A DNA stretch of 64,000 bases from Candidatus Rhodoluna planktonica (GCF_001854225.1 NZ_CP015208.1:124001-188000), one strand, 5' to 3'; counted from the stretch's first letter, positions 51,133-60,720 are shown. Numbers and translations are program-made. The notes: generated by a model from the letters alone, not told the origin.

Positions 51133-53226
51133 GTGAACGGTCTAATTAAATTCATCACCGGTAAAAAGACTGCACCGGTAACCATGCTGATTGCCTTGGT
51201 TTTCGCAATGCTGGCTTTTGGCCCGTTGCGCGCTGCCACCACAGAGACAAACCCTACGGCTGGTTTGCCTGACACTGCCGAGTCGGTAATCGCGGCCAAG
51301 TTGGCCGAAGAGCTGCCGGGCTCTGACTCAACCGCGACGGTAATTGTCTACGCGGCTGAGAGCGGCAAGATGACCGATGAGCAGAAAACCTGGGTTCAGG
51401 GTGCTTTCGACCCGATGAAGCAAATGGTTGTCGGTGGGGCAAACGAGAAATTCCTAGAATTCTCGAACCTTGAGGTTCAAGGCCAGGCCTTCGTGCCACC
51501 AGCAACCCTGTCAAATGACGAGTCCACCGCAGTTATTACCGTCCCAATGGATAAATCTGACGAAACTGAAGTGATTGTTGACCGAGTCGAGTCAATCCGT
51601 GAACTAGCCAAAGAGGGTATGCCGTCGGGTCTGAACGTTTACGTCACCGGCCCCGAAGGATTTAGCGCTGACCTTTCCGGAGTATTTGCCGGGGCAGATT
51701 TCACCCTTCTACTTTCAACGGTTGTCGTTGTTGCAGTGCTTTTACTGATCACTTACCGAAGCCCATGGCTTTGGTTGGTACCGCTTCTAGTTGTCGGAAC
51801 CGCTGACGGAATGGCTGGCCAGTTGGCGCGACAGGTGGCAAACCTGTTTGGCATTACTCCAGATGCATCGGTGACCGGAATTTTGTCTGTCCTGGTTTTT
51901 GGTGCTGGCACCAACTATGCCCTGTTGCTAATCGCTCGCTACCGTGAGGAGCTCTTCACCACTGAAGATCGTCACGAAGCGATGGCAAAGGCATTGCGCG
52001 GCGCCGGACCTGCAATCATTGCGTCCGGCTCCACAGTTACCCTGGCATTGCTAACCCTAAGTTTCGCTGACCTAGCCGGAAACCGTTCACTTGGTTTGGT
52101 CTGTGCTACCGGTGTTGTTATTGCGATGATTGCCGCTTTGGGTGTGCTGCCCGCAGCAATCGTCATTTTTGGTCGCGGGTTGTTCTGGCCATTCGTTCCT
52201 AAGTTTGGCGGAGTCAACAAGGGCGAGAATGGTCTTTGGGCCAAGCTCGGTCGCGCAGTTAGCAAGCAGCCGGTTGCCATCGCCATCATTGGTGTTTTGG
52301 CTCTTGGTGCGCTCGCGTCGGGTGCATCAGGTATCAAGATTGGTCTATCTTCAACCGAGTCATTCTTGAAAACACCAGAGGCTGTTGTTGGCCAGAATGT
52401 GCTAGCTGATGCTTTTGCGGCTGGCGCTACCTCACCGACCAACGTGATCGTCAACAAAGACAAAGCTGATGCGGTTGTAGCCGCAGCGCTGAAGGTCGAG
52501 GGTGTCGACTCAGCCGAGGTTGCTGTCAGCAATGACGAGATCGCTCGAGTAGATGTGGTTTTTGATGCTGAAAGCCAATCGGAAGAAGTCTTTGCCATGA
52601 TTCGCGAGCTTCGCACCGAGGTCAGGGCAGTGGATGGCGCTGATGCGGTTGTTGGTGGTCTTGATGCCCAAGCCCTTGAAGTCAAGGAAGCTTACGCGCA
52701 CGATCAAGGGTTGGTTATCCCGCTAATTCTGATTTTGGTGTTCGCAGTTCTGATTGTGTTGCTACGAGCAATCGTTGCTCCAGTTCTGCTTTTGCTCACC
52801 GTGGTGGCGTCATTCTTTGCCAGCATGGGTGCCGGTTGGTTCCTATTCGTCAATGTGTTCGGCTTCCCAGGTCTTGACCTTAGCGTGTTCCTCTACAGCT
52901 TCCTGTTCCTGGTTGCCTTGGGTGTCGACTACAACATCTTCCTGGTCACCAGGGCAAAGGAAGAGGCTGAAAAATTTGGTACTCGCGAAGGAATGATTCG
53001 AGCTTTGGGAGCCACCGGTGGTGTAATCACCTCGGCCGGTATTTTGCTGGCTGCAGTGTTTGCCGTTCTAGGTGTGCTTCCGCTCGTGGCTCTAGCTCAA
53101 ATCGGTGTGATTGTTTGCATTGGTGTACTGCTAGACACCCTGTTGGTGAGAACCGTAATTGTGCCCGCTTTGGCCTTCATCGCTGGCAAGAAATTCTGGT
53201 CGCCAGCCAAGGGCATCAAAGCCTAA
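51133..53226 (+). CDS. MMPL/RND-family transporter
   Basis: A 697-residue exporter with two repeats of about six helices and two extracytoplasmic loops. An N-terminal helix and FAMLAFGPLRAA lead to GPEGFSADLSGVFAGADFTLLL, VFGAGTNYALLLIARYREEL and the matching second-half motif VALGVDYNIFLVTRAKEEAEKFG with the proton-relay Asp/Tyr pair. The family exports lipids or drugs. The GTG has GGGGAG close upstream. Its end overlaps the convergent glucosidase gene by 11 bases. Confidence 0.92.
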   Translation: MNGLIKFITGKKTAPVTMLIALVFAMLAFGPLRAATTETNPTAGLPDTAESVIAAKLAEELPGSDSTATVIVYAAESGKMTDEQKTWVQGAFDPMKQMVVGGANEKFLEFSNLEVQGQAFVPPATLSNDESTAVITVPMDKSDETEVIVDRVESIRELAKEGMPSGLNVYVTGPEGFSADLSGVFAGADFTLLLSTVVVVAVLLLITYRSPWLWLVPLLVVGTADGMAGQLARQVANLFGITPDASVTGILSVLVFGAGTNYALLLIARYREELFTTEDRHEAMAKALRGAGPAIIASGSTVTLALLTLSFADLAGNRSLGLVCATGVVIAMIAALGVLPAAIVIFGRGLFWPFVPKFGGVNKGENGLWAKLGRAVSKQPVAIAIIGVLALGALASGASGIKIGLSSTESFLKTPEAVVGQNVLADAFAAGATSPTNVIVNKDKADAVVAAALKVEGVDSAEVAVSNDEIARVDVVFDAESQSEEVFAMIRELRTEVRAVDGADAVVGGLDAQALEVKEAYAHDQGLVIPLILILVFAVLIVLLRAIVAPVLLLLTVVASFFASMGAGWFLFVNVFGFPGLDLSVFLYSFLFLVALGVDYNIFLVTRAKEEAEKFGTREGMIRALGATGGVITSAGILLAAVFAVLGVLPLVALAQIGVIVCIGVLLDTLLVRTVIVPALAFIAGKKFWSPAKGIKA

Positions 53227-54910
53227 GCCAGACCGTATCGTTCGGTTCAAGCTTGCCGTCAGTTTCAGTGAAGCTGGCGGCAAGCACTTTTTTTGATGGC
53301 AGCGCGATTGGCTCGCTGCCAAAGTTGTGAACTACCAAAATGCCGTTGTTGATAAAACCCAAGGATGTTTCACCGACGAATTCTTCGGCCCATTCAAAAC
53401 TGCCGTGACCGAGACCCAGTTGGTTTCGCAGGGCAATAGCCGTTCGATACAGCTCAAGTGTCGAACCGGTAACTCCCTGCTGTAAGTCGCGGGAGTACTG
53501 ACGATACACATCGGGCTGCGGAAGCCATCCCGCGCCGGTGTCATTGAAACCATTGGTTGCGCTCGTGCCTGCTTGCCAAGGCAGCGGGACTCGAGCGCCA
53601 TCCCGTCCCACTCGAATTCCCTTTGTTCTGAAAAAAGTTGGGTCTTGACGATACTGAGGTTCAAGGCTGGTGTGCTCGGGCAACCCAAGCTCTTCGCCCT
53701 GATACAAATACATGGAGCCGGGTAGTGCCAGCGTGAATAATGTGGCACCGCGAGCTCGACGCAGTCCTAGTTCGTTATCGGGCTGTGGGTCATCTGGCCC
53801 GATGCCGTTTGAAGCGGTGGGTCGACCGTAATCGCCCCCTAGTCGTGAGGCATGACGCACAACATCGTGGTTTGACAGCACCCAGGTGCTGGGTGCCCCA
53901 ACAGAATCGAAGGCGGCGAAAGACTCATTGATGGTTTGCCGCAACATGGCAGGCTGCCAGTCGCAGTCGAGATAGCGAAAGTTGAAGGTCTGATGAAATT
54001 CGTCGGGTCGAACCCAAAGTGCCATAAATTCAAGCGGCAAAACATAGGCTTCGCCACACATAGCCCGCTCGCCAGGGTAACTGTCGAGGATTTTTCGCCA
54101 GCCTCTAAAAATTTCGTGCACCGATTCTTGGAACCACATAGGCGGACTCGGCTCACCTTCAATGAAGCCGGCACCGGCGCGCTCAATATCTGGGTGATCG
54201 GGTAGGCCCGCGGCTTTTCCCATGGCATGGGGCTGATCCACTCTGAAACCATCCACGCCGCGGTTGAGCCAGAACCGAAGGATTTCTTCAAATGCCTGGC
54301 GAACTTCGGGATTTTCCCAGTTGAGATCGGGTTGGCTCGAATCGAAAAGGTGGCAGTACCACTGCCCGGCTGTGCCATCCGGGTTGGTAATTCTGGTCCA
54401 AGCTGGGCCACCGAACATCGACAGCCAGTTGTTCGGAGGTAACTCACCGTTTGGGCCACGACCATCTTTGAAGTGATAAAACTGCCGCTGCGGCGAACCC
54501 GGGGCCGACTCAAGAGCCAACTTAAACCAGGCGTGCTGGTCAGAGGTGTGGTTGGGCACCAGGTCAACTAAAACCCGCAGGCCGAGCTCGTGGGCGCGAG
54601 CCACCATGGCATCGAAATCATCAAGGGATCCAAATAGTGGGTCAACATCTTGGTAATCGCTGACATCGTAGCCGGCATCTTTTTGCGGCGAGCGCATGAA
54701 TGGCGAAAGCCAGATAGCGTCGATGCCCAGATAAGCCAAAGCCTCTAGGCGCGAGGTTATGCCGGGTAAATCACCAATGCCGTCACCGTTTGAATCGGCA
54801 AAACTGCGCGGGTAAACCTGGTAAATGACCGCCGATCGCCACCACTGTGTTGACGTCGAAGCCCGATGTTTAGCATCGGGAAAAGTTGCCTCAACCGGCT
54901 GCGTCGCCAT
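53216..54910 (-). CDS. GH13 alpha-glucosidase-like enzyme, copy 1
   Basis: A 564-residue alpha-amylase-superfamily enzyme. It shows AVIYQVYPRSFADSNGDGIGDL, VDLVPNHTSDQHAW (region I), GFRVDQPHAM with the nucleophile (region II), MCGEAYVLPLEF with the acid/base (region III) and VLSNHDVVRHA (region IV). Such enzymes cleave maltose, isomaltose or sucrose; the exact substrate is not evident. No signal peptide is seen, so it is cytoplasmic. It follows its paralogue by 14 bases; a TAGGCT box 11 bases before the ATG overlaps the upstream stop. Confidence 0.9.
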   Translation of the reverse strand: MATQPVEATFPDAKHRASTSTQWWRSAVIYQVYPRSFADSNGDGIGDLPGITSRLEALAYLGIDAIWLSPFMRSPQKDAGYDVSDYQDVDPLFGSLDDFDAMVARAHELGLRVLVDLVPNHTSDQHAWFKLALESAPGSPQRQFYHFKDGRGPNGELPPNNWLSMFGGPAWTRITNPDGTAGQWYCHLFDSSQPDLNWENPEVRQAFEEILRFWLNRGVDGFRVDQPHAMGKAAGLPDHPDIERAGAGFIEGEPSPPMWFQESVHEIFRGWRKILDSYPGERAMCGEAYVLPLEFMALWVRPDEFHQTFNFRYLDCDWQPAMLRQTINESFAAFDSVGAPSTWVLSNHDVVRHASRLGGDYGRPTASNGIGPDDPQPDNELGLRRARGATLFTLALPGSMYLYQGEELGLPEHTSLEPQYRQDPTFFRTKGIRVGRDGARVPLPWQAGTSATNGFNDTGAGWLPQPDVYRQYSRDLQQGVTGSTLELYRTAIALRNQLGLGHGSFEWAEEFVGETSLGFINNGILVVHNFGSEPIALPSKKVLAASFTETDGKLEPNDTVWLRL

Positions 54911-54924
54911 TCGGAGGGTTCAGC

Positions 54925-56628
54925 CTAGGACAGTTTCAGCCAGACAGTTTGGTCGTGTTCGAGTATGCCTTCAACGGTTAGGTCGTGCTGAGTTGTGACC
55001 AAAAGTTCGCCTGCCGGCATCGCAATCGGACCTCCGCTGAAGTTGGTGATCACCAGAACCCCATTGTTGATGTAGGAAAGCGAGGTTTCACTGTCGTAGT
55101 CGTCAACCCAGCTAAAGGCTCCGGCACCAAGGTCAAATTGCTTGCGCACTTTAAGCAGTCGCTTGTAAAGCTCGAGGGTTGAACCAACAACACCTTCTTG
55201 CAGGTTGCGAGCAAAAACTCGGTAGTTTGCCGGCTGAGGTAACCAGGATTTTCCAGTGCTGTTGAAACCGTTCGATTCGGTTGCGTCGGCCACCCAAGGT
55301 AATGGAACTCGGCAGCCGTCACGGCCGATTCGGTCACCGTTGGTGCGTGCATAAGTCGGATCTTGGCGGTATTTTCCTTCAAGTTGCCAGGCTTCAGGCA
55401 AGCCAAGCTCTTCGCCCTGATACAGGTAAGACGAGCCGGGGAGGCCCAGCATGAAAGCGGTAGCGGCCCGCGCACGACGAAGCCCCAATGCCTCATCTGG
55501 CGCCGGGTCAGAGGGGTGAATGCCGTCTCCCGGGCGCGGCGTGTTTTCGGGTGCTATGCCTAGGCGGGTGGCGTGGCGAATGCCATCGTGGTTAGACAGT
55601 ACCCAGGTGCTTGAGGCGCCAACTTTGCCGTATTCAACAATTGAGTCGGTGACAATTTTTTTGATGGCAGCAGCCTCGTATTTGCTGTGCATGTAATCGA
55701 AGTTGAACGACTGGTGATACTCGTCGGGCCGCACCCACATCGCCAATCTTGGCAGCGGGCTCATTGATGCCTCGGCACACATTGCTCGGTCGTCGTACTC
55801 GTCGATGATGCGTCTAAAACGACGGATCGCATCGTGCACTCCAGGCTGACCCCAGTACGGAACTGCCTCCTCGGCCTCGGCCATAGTGAGGTTTGAGATT
55901 GGCCGCTCGCGAAGGTTTTCGTCATAGATGGTTGCATCTGGGAGTCCGGCACGCTTCACCATTCCGTGAGCCACATCGACGCGGAATCCGTCGACTCCTT
56001 TATCGAGCCAGAAGCGCAGTATGTCGTCGAACTCATCGGCGATTTTTGGGTTTTCCCAATTCAGATCGGGCTGGCTTGAGTCAAAAAGGTGCAGGTACCA
56101 CTGGCCGAGCTCACCGTTGGCTTCGGTAATGCGACTCCAGGCAGGGCCGCCAAAAATTGACTGCCAGTTGTTTGGTGGCAATTCGCCGTTTTCGCCCTTG
56201 CCATCTCTGAAGTGGTAGTAGTCGCGTTCGGCTGACCCCGGTGCTGATGCTAAAGCTGCTTGAAACCAGGCATGCTGGTCTGAAGTGTGATTTGGCACAA
56301 TGTCGACAATGATGCGAATGCCCAAAGTTTTGGCCTTGGCCAGAAGCACGTCAAAGTCCTCATTAGTGCCAAAAATCGGGTCGATTAGTCGATAGTCGCT
56401 GATGTCATAGCCGGCATCCTTCTGGGGCGATTTGAAGAACGGGCTAAACCAAATAGCGTCGATGCCCAAATCAGAAAGTGAGCCGAGTTTCTCGGTGATT
56501 CCTTTTAGGTCACCGATACCGTCGCCGTCGGCGTCAGCAAAACTGCGCGGATAAACCTGGTAGATGACGGCTTTACGCCACCATTCGGCGGATGGATTAT
56601 TGACGGTGAGAAACTCGTGGTTCAACAT
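54925..56628 (-). CDS. GH13 alpha-glucosidase-like enzyme, copy 2
   Basis: A 567-residue paralogue of the following gene, sharing most motifs: AVIYQVYPRSFADADGDGIGDL, VDIVPNHTSDQHAW, GFRVDVAHGM with nucleophile Asp218, MCAEASMSPLPRL with acid/base Glu286, and VLSNHDGIRHATRLG. The residues after the nucleophile and after the acid/base differ (VAHG versus QPHA, SMSP versus YVLP), so specificities may differ. A TTG at 56637 extends the frame, but the ATG at 56628, with TAAGAT 8 bases upstream, is preferred. Confidence 0.9.
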   Translation of the reverse strand: MLNHEFLTVNNPSAEWWRKAVIYQVYPRSFADADGDGIGDLKGITEKLGSLSDLGIDAIWFSPFFKSPQKDAGYDISDYRLIDPIFGTNEDFDVLLAKAKTLGIRIIVDIVPNHTSDQHAWFQAALASAPGSAERDYYHFRDGKGENGELPPNNWQSIFGGPAWSRITEANGELGQWYLHLFDSSQPDLNWENPKIADEFDDILRFWLDKGVDGFRVDVAHGMVKRAGLPDATIYDENLRERPISNLTMAEAEEAVPYWGQPGVHDAIRRFRRIIDEYDDRAMCAEASMSPLPRLAMWVRPDEYHQSFNFDYMHSKYEAAAIKKIVTDSIVEYGKVGASSTWVLSNHDGIRHATRLGIAPENTPRPGDGIHPSDPAPDEALGLRRARAATAFMLGLPGSSYLYQGEELGLPEAWQLEGKYRQDPTYARTNGDRIGRDGCRVPLPWVADATESNGFNSTGKSWLPQPANYRVFARNLQEGVVGSTLELYKRLLKVRKQFDLGAGAFSWVDDYDSETSLSYINNGVLVITNFSGGPIAMPAGELLVTTQHDLTVEGILEHDQTVWLKLS

Positions 56629-56664
56629 GAAACACAATCTTAAGGGCAGCGACCGTTGCTCAGG

Positions 56665-56694
56665 TTGCTTTGGCTAAATAGTTGGTGCTAAAGT
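56665..56694 (+). promoter_or_regulatory. Promoter of the tRNA-Thr/tRNA-Met operon
   Basis: TTGCTT (56665-56670), an 18-base spacer and TAAAGT (56689-56694), about 35 bases upstream of tRNA-Thr. Confidence 0.5.
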
Positions 56695-56729
56695 CTTACG
56701 GTGCCTAAGGCGTTAAAGCCAAAGGTCAC

Positions 56730-56801
<72 letters not shown>

Positions 56802-56831
56802 CTGAGTCACCGGTTACACGTGTGATGACTC

Positions 56832-56905
56832 GGCTGGGTAGCTCAGGTGGTTAGAGCACACGACTCATAATCGTGGGGTCGCGGGTTCGAGTCCCGCCCT
56901 AGCTA
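56832..56905 (+). tRNA. tRNA-Met (CAT), elongator type
   Basis: A 74-base cloverleaf with acceptor GGCTGGG paired with CCTAGCT through two G-U pairs and discriminator A. The anticodon loop CTCATAA gives CAT, and the T arm is GCGGGTTCGAGTCCCGC. The three bases after the discriminator happen to be CCA. Its placement after tRNA-Thr fits the elongator tRNA-Met of actinobacteria; a tRNA-Ile2 precursor for TilS is less likely. Confidence 0.9.
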
Positions 56906-56954
56906 CCAATCGCTTGGCGAAAACTCTCATCTTCTTTGGCGAAAACCCATATCT

Positions 56955-56978
56955 AAAGACCCGGTGCGGGTCTTTTTT
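56955..56978 (+). terminator. Intrinsic terminator of the tRNA-Thr/Met operon
   Basis: The AAAGACCC (56955-56962) and GGGTCTTT (56968-56975) 8-bp stem has a 5-base loop and ends in TTTTTT. Confidence 0.88.
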
Positions 56979-57002
56979 GATTTAACGCGGCAAGTTCGTT
57001 TA

Positions 57003-57464
57003 ATGCAGCAAACTATCAGTGTGGTAAATCCAAATGTGCAGGGTAAAAAATACCCACCAACCGATCCGTACCTGGTCGGTCGAGAAAAAGTCCGTGAGTT
57101 CGCCCATGCGGTGAAATCAACCAATGCCAACAATTTCGATGTTTTTGCCGCCCAGGCAGCGGGCTACGATGACGTTGTGGCTGCCCCAACTTTCGCGGTG
57201 GTTATACAGGAACGAAGCTTGGCTACAGTGCTGGCTGACCCAGAAGCAGCGATTGACTTCAGTCGAGTGGTACACGGCGATCAACGATTTATTCACGAGC
57301 GCCCAATTGTGGCCGGCGATGAACTCACCAGCCAGCTCGAAGTCGCCAGCGTGAAATCACTCGGAGCGCACTCCATGGTCACCTTCGAAACAAAAATTTA
57401 TGACGTCGACAATCAATTGGTCTGCACAGCAATTTCGACTTTGGTAGTCAGGGGCGACGAGTAA
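57003..57464 (+). CDS. FAS1-like/MaoC dehydratase subunit (HadA-like)
   Basis: A roughly 153-residue hot-dog-fold protein. VNPNVQGKKYPPTDPYLVGREKVREFAHAV is the typical opening of actinobacterial FAS1-like dehydratase (UPF0336) subunits, followed by APTFAVVIQER and QRFIHERPIVAGDELTSQL. It pairs with the next gene to make a (3R)-hydroxyacyl-ACP dehydratase in fatty-acid synthesis. ATG 57003 or GTG 57021 may be the start. The open frame back to 56964 runs into the tRNA terminator and is rejected. Confidence 0.85.
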   Translation: MQQTISVVNPNVQGKKYPPTDPYLVGREKVREFAHAVKSTNANNFDVFAAQAAGYDDVVAAPTFAVVIQERSLATVLADPEAAIDFSRVVHGDQRFIHERPIVAGDELTSQLEVASVKSLGAHSMVTFETKIYDVDNQLVCTAISTLVVRGDE

Positions 57465-57886
57465 TGACCCACATCAACTTGGCTGGTCTGCAAATCGGCG
57501 ACGAAATTGGCACCACTGAATTTTTACTCACCCGTGATTCACTGGTTCGATACGCGGGAGCATCCGGCGATTTCAACCCGATTCATTACCGCGACGATGT
57601 TGCTGTTTCGGTCGGGCTACCCGGCGTTTTAGCTCACGGAATGCTAACCATGGGTGTCGCCATCCAGGTTGCCGTGAATTGGGTTGGCGACAGCGGCAAA
57701 ATCGTCGACTATCAGGTGCGTTTTACCAAGCCTGTTGTGGTCGATCCCGTCGATGGTGCGGTGCTGAAGGTCACTGGCAAAATCGGTGAAATTGATGTCG
57801 AAAAAAATCAGGTTCGAATAGACCTGGCAGCAGTTTTCAACGAGACCGCAGTGCTGGGCAAAGCACAGGCTCGGGTGCAGCTCTAA
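57464..57886 (+). CDS. MaoC-like (3R)-hydroxyacyl-ACP dehydratase subunit (HadB-like)
   Basis: A 140-residue hot-dog protein carrying the hydratase-2 catalytic motif YAGASGDFNPIHYRDD with Asp and His, followed by LPGVLAHGMLTMGVAIQ. It is the catalytic half of the HadA/HadB pair. The ATG overlaps the stop of its partner (TAATG), and its own stop abuts the murB ATG. Confidence 0.9.
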   Translation: MTHINLAGLQIGDEIGTTEFLLTRDSLVRYAGASGDFNPIHYRDDVAVSVGLPGVLAHGMLTMGVAIQVAVNWVGDSGKIVDYQVRFTKPVVVDPVDGAVLKVTGKIGEIDVEKNQVRIDLAAVFNETAVLGKAQARVQL

Positions 57887-58921
57887 ATGACCAAGGCTCT
57901 AAGTGAATTAACCTCGATGCGCGTCGGTGGCGCGCCTGCTGAGATTTTTGAGGCAGTTACCCGCGACGATCTAATCGAACATGCTCTTGAGGTTTGGCGC
58001 AGTGGCGATGATTGGCTGTTGCTCGGCGGCGGCACAAACATGGTTGTCGCCGATGATGTTTCGCAACTGCGAGTCATCAAAGTGGCCACCAGAGGAATTG
58101 AAGTTCAGCCCCCAAAAAACGGCAAGGTTTTGGTTAGGGTTCAGGCTGGTGAAAACTGGGATGACTTTGTAGCTCACACGGTTGAGCAACGACTAGCCGG
58201 AATTGAGGCCATGGCCGGCATTCCGGGAACGGTTGGCGCCGGTCCGGTTCAGAACATTGGCGCCTACGGTCAAGAGTTGAGCGACGTTTTGGTTCGAGTC
58301 GAGTTTCTCGATTTTGCAACCCATGAGGTTGCGGTGCTCGACGCCAAAGACTTGGCTTTCGGCTACCGCGATTCAGCCATCAAACGCGGACGTCCCGGTG
58401 TGATCACCTGGGTCGAGCTCGAACTGCAAGACCTTGATGGTCTAAGCCGCCCGCTTTACTCAACCCAAATTGCTGCCGACTTGGGTGTTGGCATGGGTGA
58501 CCAAGTCGAACTAGCCGAGGTGCGCAATTCAGTTTTGAAACTTCGAGCTCAAAAGGGAATGGTGCTTGACGCCGCAGACCCAGACAGCGTTAGCTGCGGT
58601 TCTTTTTTCACTAATCCGATTGTTTCCGATCGCTTTGCCCGCACGTTGCCAAGCGAGGCACCTCGCTGGGAAAACGAAGATGATGACGGGCTGACCGTAA
58701 AGCTTTCCGCAGCCTGGTTGATTGAAAACGCCGGTATCGGTAAGGGCTTTTCTTTGGCCGGCTCGAAAGCCGCGGTTTCAAACAAGCATGCTTTGGCATT
58801 GACCAATCGCGGGGGAGCATCAGCCGCAGAAATTGTTGAACTGGCGCGATTTATTCAGGAACGCGTAGCCAACAAATTCGGTATCACTCTGGTGCCTGAG
58901 CCCAACCTAATTGGGTTCTAG
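57887..58921 (+). CDS. murB: UDP-N-acetylenolpyruvoylglucosamine reductase
   Basis: A 344-residue FAD enzyme that makes UDP-MurNAc for peptidoglycan. It shows SELTSMRVGGAP, WLLLGGGTNMVVADD (FAD), GIEAMAGIPGTVGAGPVQNIGAYGQE, the catalytic serine region SCGSFFTNP and AAWLIENAGIGKGF. The ATG immediately follows the HadB-like stop with no gap. Confidence 0.95.
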   Translation: MTKALSELTSMRVGGAPAEIFEAVTRDDLIEHALEVWRSGDDWLLLGGGTNMVVADDVSQLRVIKVATRGIEVQPPKNGKVLVRVQAGENWDDFVAHTVEQRLAGIEAMAGIPGTVGAGPVQNIGAYGQELSDVLVRVEFLDFATHEVAVLDAKDLAFGYRDSAIKRGRPGVITWVELELQDLDGLSRPLYSTQIAADLGVGMGDQVELAEVRNSVLKLRAQKGMVLDAADPDSVSCGSFFTNPIVSDRFARTLPSEAPRWENEDDDGLTVKLSAAWLIENAGIGKGFSLAGSKAAVSNKHALALTNRGGASAAEIVELARFIQERVANKFGITLVPEPNLIGF

Positions 58922-58949
58922 AAAACCTCGAATCAAACCCGATTTGGGT

Positions 58950-60149
58950 TTAGCCAAAAAGTTTTTGCAGACGCTGGATACCTTCAACCAGCGGCGCATC
59001 GCCAAGGGCATAGCTGAGGCGAACGTAACCGGATGGGCCGAAGGCTTCACCAGGCACAAGAGCAACTTCGGCAGCATCGAGAATGTAGTCGCAAAGTTCG
59101 AGCGAGGTCTTGATCATTTTTCCGCCCCACTCTTTGCCCAACAGGCCGCGAACGTCTGAGTAAACGTAGAACGCGCCCTGTGGCATCGGTGCAACCCAAT
59201 TTTCGATTTTGTTGAGTTCGGCAACCGCCAGTCCGCGACGACGCTCGAAGGCATTGCGCATCGCCAGCACTTCATCCTGCGGCCCGGTTAGAGCCGCAAT
59301 CGCTGCACGCTGCGAGATGTTCGAGACGTTGGATGAAAGATGCGACTGCAGGTTACCTGCGGCTTTCATTGCGTCAAGTGGGCCGGCCATCCAGCCTAAA
59401 CGCCAACCGGTCATGGCGTAGCTTTTGGCAACACCGTTGACCATGATGGTTCGGTCGATGAGTTCTGGTACCGCTTCGGTGATTGAAACCGCGCGTCCGC
59501 CGTCGTAAACCAGGTTCTGGTAAATCTCGTCGGTGATCACCCACATGCCATTTTCGTAAGCCCAGCGACCAATTGCTTCGGTTTGTTCACGGGTGTAAAC
59601 AGAACCGGTTGGGTTTGATGGCGAAACGAAAAGCAAAATTTTCGACTTTGTTGTGCGAGCTGCTTCAAGTTGTTCAACCGTCACTAGGTAGTTCTGTTCG
59701 GCGCCGGCAAAAACCTCGACCGGAACACCACCGGCTAGTCGAATTGCCTCAGGGTAGGTTGTCCAGAACGGAGTTGGCATAAGCACTTCGTCACCTGGAT
59801 CAAGCAGCGTGGCAAATGCCTGGTAGACAGCTTGCTTGCCGCCGTTAGTGACTACAACCTGGGCTGCAGAAATTTCGGTTCCAGAATCTTGTTTGGTTTT
59901 CTGGGCGATGGCCTCACGCAAATCTGGCAAACCGATCGCAGGGGTGTAGCGGTGGTTTTTAGGGTCGCGCACAGCGGCAACGGCAGCCTCAACGATGTGG
60001 GCTGGGGTGGCGAAATCTGGTTCGCCGGCCGCGTAAGAAATAACCGGCCTACCTGCAGCCTGAAGTGATTTTGCCTTAGCGTCAACCTTCAAGGTTGCCG
60101 ACTCGGCAATTGAACCAATGCGTTTTGAGATTCTTGGAAAGTCAGTCAC
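58950..60149 (-). CDS. PLP-dependent aminotransferase, aspartate aminotransferase type
   Basis: A 399-residue fold-type I aminotransferase of the AspB/AspC group: [31 protein letters not shown]-like [29 protein letters not shown] and the PLP-lysine region [17 protein letters not shown]. It probably interconverts aspartate and oxaloacetate. The frame extends to 60212, but the GTG at 60149 is preferred because TAACCT lies 7 bases before it and conserved sequence ([13 protein letters not shown]) begins there. Confidence 0.92.
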   Translation of the reverse strand: MTDFPRISKRIGSIAESATLKVDAKAKSLQAAGRPVISYAAGEPDFATPAHIVEAAVAAVRDPKNHRYTPAIGLPDLREAIAQKTKQDSGTEISAAQVVVTNGGKQAVYQAFATLLDPGDEVLMPTPFWTTYPEAIRLAGGVPVEVFAGAEQNYLVTVEQLEAARTTKSKILLFVSPSNPTGSVYTREQTEAIGRWAYENGMWVITDEIYQNLVYDGGRAVSITEAVPELIDRTIMVNGVAKSYAMTGWRLGWMAGPLDAMKAAGNLQSHLSSNVSNISQRAAIAALTGPQDEVLAMRNAFERRRGLAVAELNKIENWVAPMPQGAFYVYSDVRGLLGKEWGGKMIKTSLELCDYILDAAEVALVPGEAFGPSGYVRLSYALGDAPLVEGIQRLQKLFG

Positions 60150-60162
60150 GGCATCAAGGTTA
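60150..60162 (-). promoter_or_regulatory. Leaderless -10 box of the aminotransferase gene
   Basis: On the minus strand TAACCT (60162 to 60157), 7 bases, then the GTG. Confidence 0.5.
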
Positions 60163-60206
60163 CCCGCTAGTGAGGGCATACTGGGGCTCGATTGACAAAA
60201 CTCCCT

Positions 60207-60235
60207 TTGCAATATCTGGCAGTCGAGGCTAAACT
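60207..60235 (+). promoter_or_regulatory. Promoter upstream of tRNA-Trp and secE
   Basis: TTGCAA (60207-60212), a 17-base spacer and TAAACT (60230-60235). It lies ~118 bases before tRNA-Trp in the only sizeable gap of this region; the rest of the gap (to 60352) is A/T-rich with no further gene seen. Confidence 0.45.
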
Positions 60236-60352
60236 TCTAAGAGGTAGTTTGACAACTTCCGAAGCCTAATCTGGCAAAACAATCACTCTTAGATTTCAAT
60301 CTAGAAGTGTGTCTGTCGGGCACTGGGTTTCAGATGCAAACAACCCCCGTAA

Positions 60353-60425
60353 AGGGCGGTGGCTCAATTGGTAGAGCAGCGGTCTCCAAAACCGCAGGTT
60401 GCAGGTTCGAGTCCTGTCCGCCCTG
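60353..60425 (+). tRNA. tRNA-Trp (CCA)
   Basis: A 73-base cloverleaf with acceptor AGGGCGG paired with CCGCCCT and discriminator G. The anticodon loop CTCCAAA gives anticodon CCA, and the T arm is GCAGGTTCGAGTCCTGT. It is followed 25 bases later by secE, the classic actinobacterial arrangement. Confidence 0.95.
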
Positions 60426-60450
60426 CAAACAAAAACAAAGGAACGAACTG

Positions 60451-60720
60451 ATGGCAGAAGAGCTAGAGCAAGCTTCTGAAGATCTAGTTGAGCAGGCTAA
60501 AGCCGACAAGGCCGCCAAGCGCAACATCTTCGGTCGCACCGCCCTTTTCTTCAAGCAGGTTGTGCTTGAACTAAACAAGGTCACCAAGCCGACCTTCGCT
60601 GAGTTGCGCAACTACACCGCAGTTGTTCTAGCTTTCGTTGCAGTGGTGATGGCAATCATCAGCGCACTCGATTGGGTTTTCTACACCGGCGTTGTCTGGG
60701 TGTTTACCCCAACTAACTAA
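60451..60720 (+). CDS. secE: Preprotein translocase subunit SecE
   Basis: An 89-residue single-span subunit of the Sec translocon. A charged N-terminal 35 residues lead to the amphipathic FFKQVVLELNKVTKPTFAELRNYT, the SecE signature, and one helix at about 58-80. The ATG has AAAGGA upstream. A longer frame from 60307 would run through tRNA-Trp and is rejected. Confidence 0.94.
   Translation: MAEELEQASEDLVEQAKADKAAKRNIFGRTALFFKQVVLELNKVTKPTFAELRNYTAVVLAFVAVVMAIISALDWVFYTGVVWVFTPTN

Noticed and set aside
51972-52685. 237-residue open frame opposite the MMPL gene
   Set aside because: The Ser/Ala/Thr-rich translation has no domain and lies fully inside a well-supported transporter gene.
53839-54567. 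242-residue frame within the first GH13 gene, same strand, shifted frame
   Set aside because: The correct frame holds all GH13 catalytic motifs; the shifted frame shows none and is a compositional shadow.
56964-57002. Earlier start for the HadA-like gene
   Set aside because: It would begin inside the terminator hairpin of the tRNA operon, and the added residues are not family-like.
60307-60450. Upstream extension of secE through tRNA-Trp
   Set aside because: The extension is a translation of the tRNA gene; the ATG at 60451 with AAAGGA is the real start.
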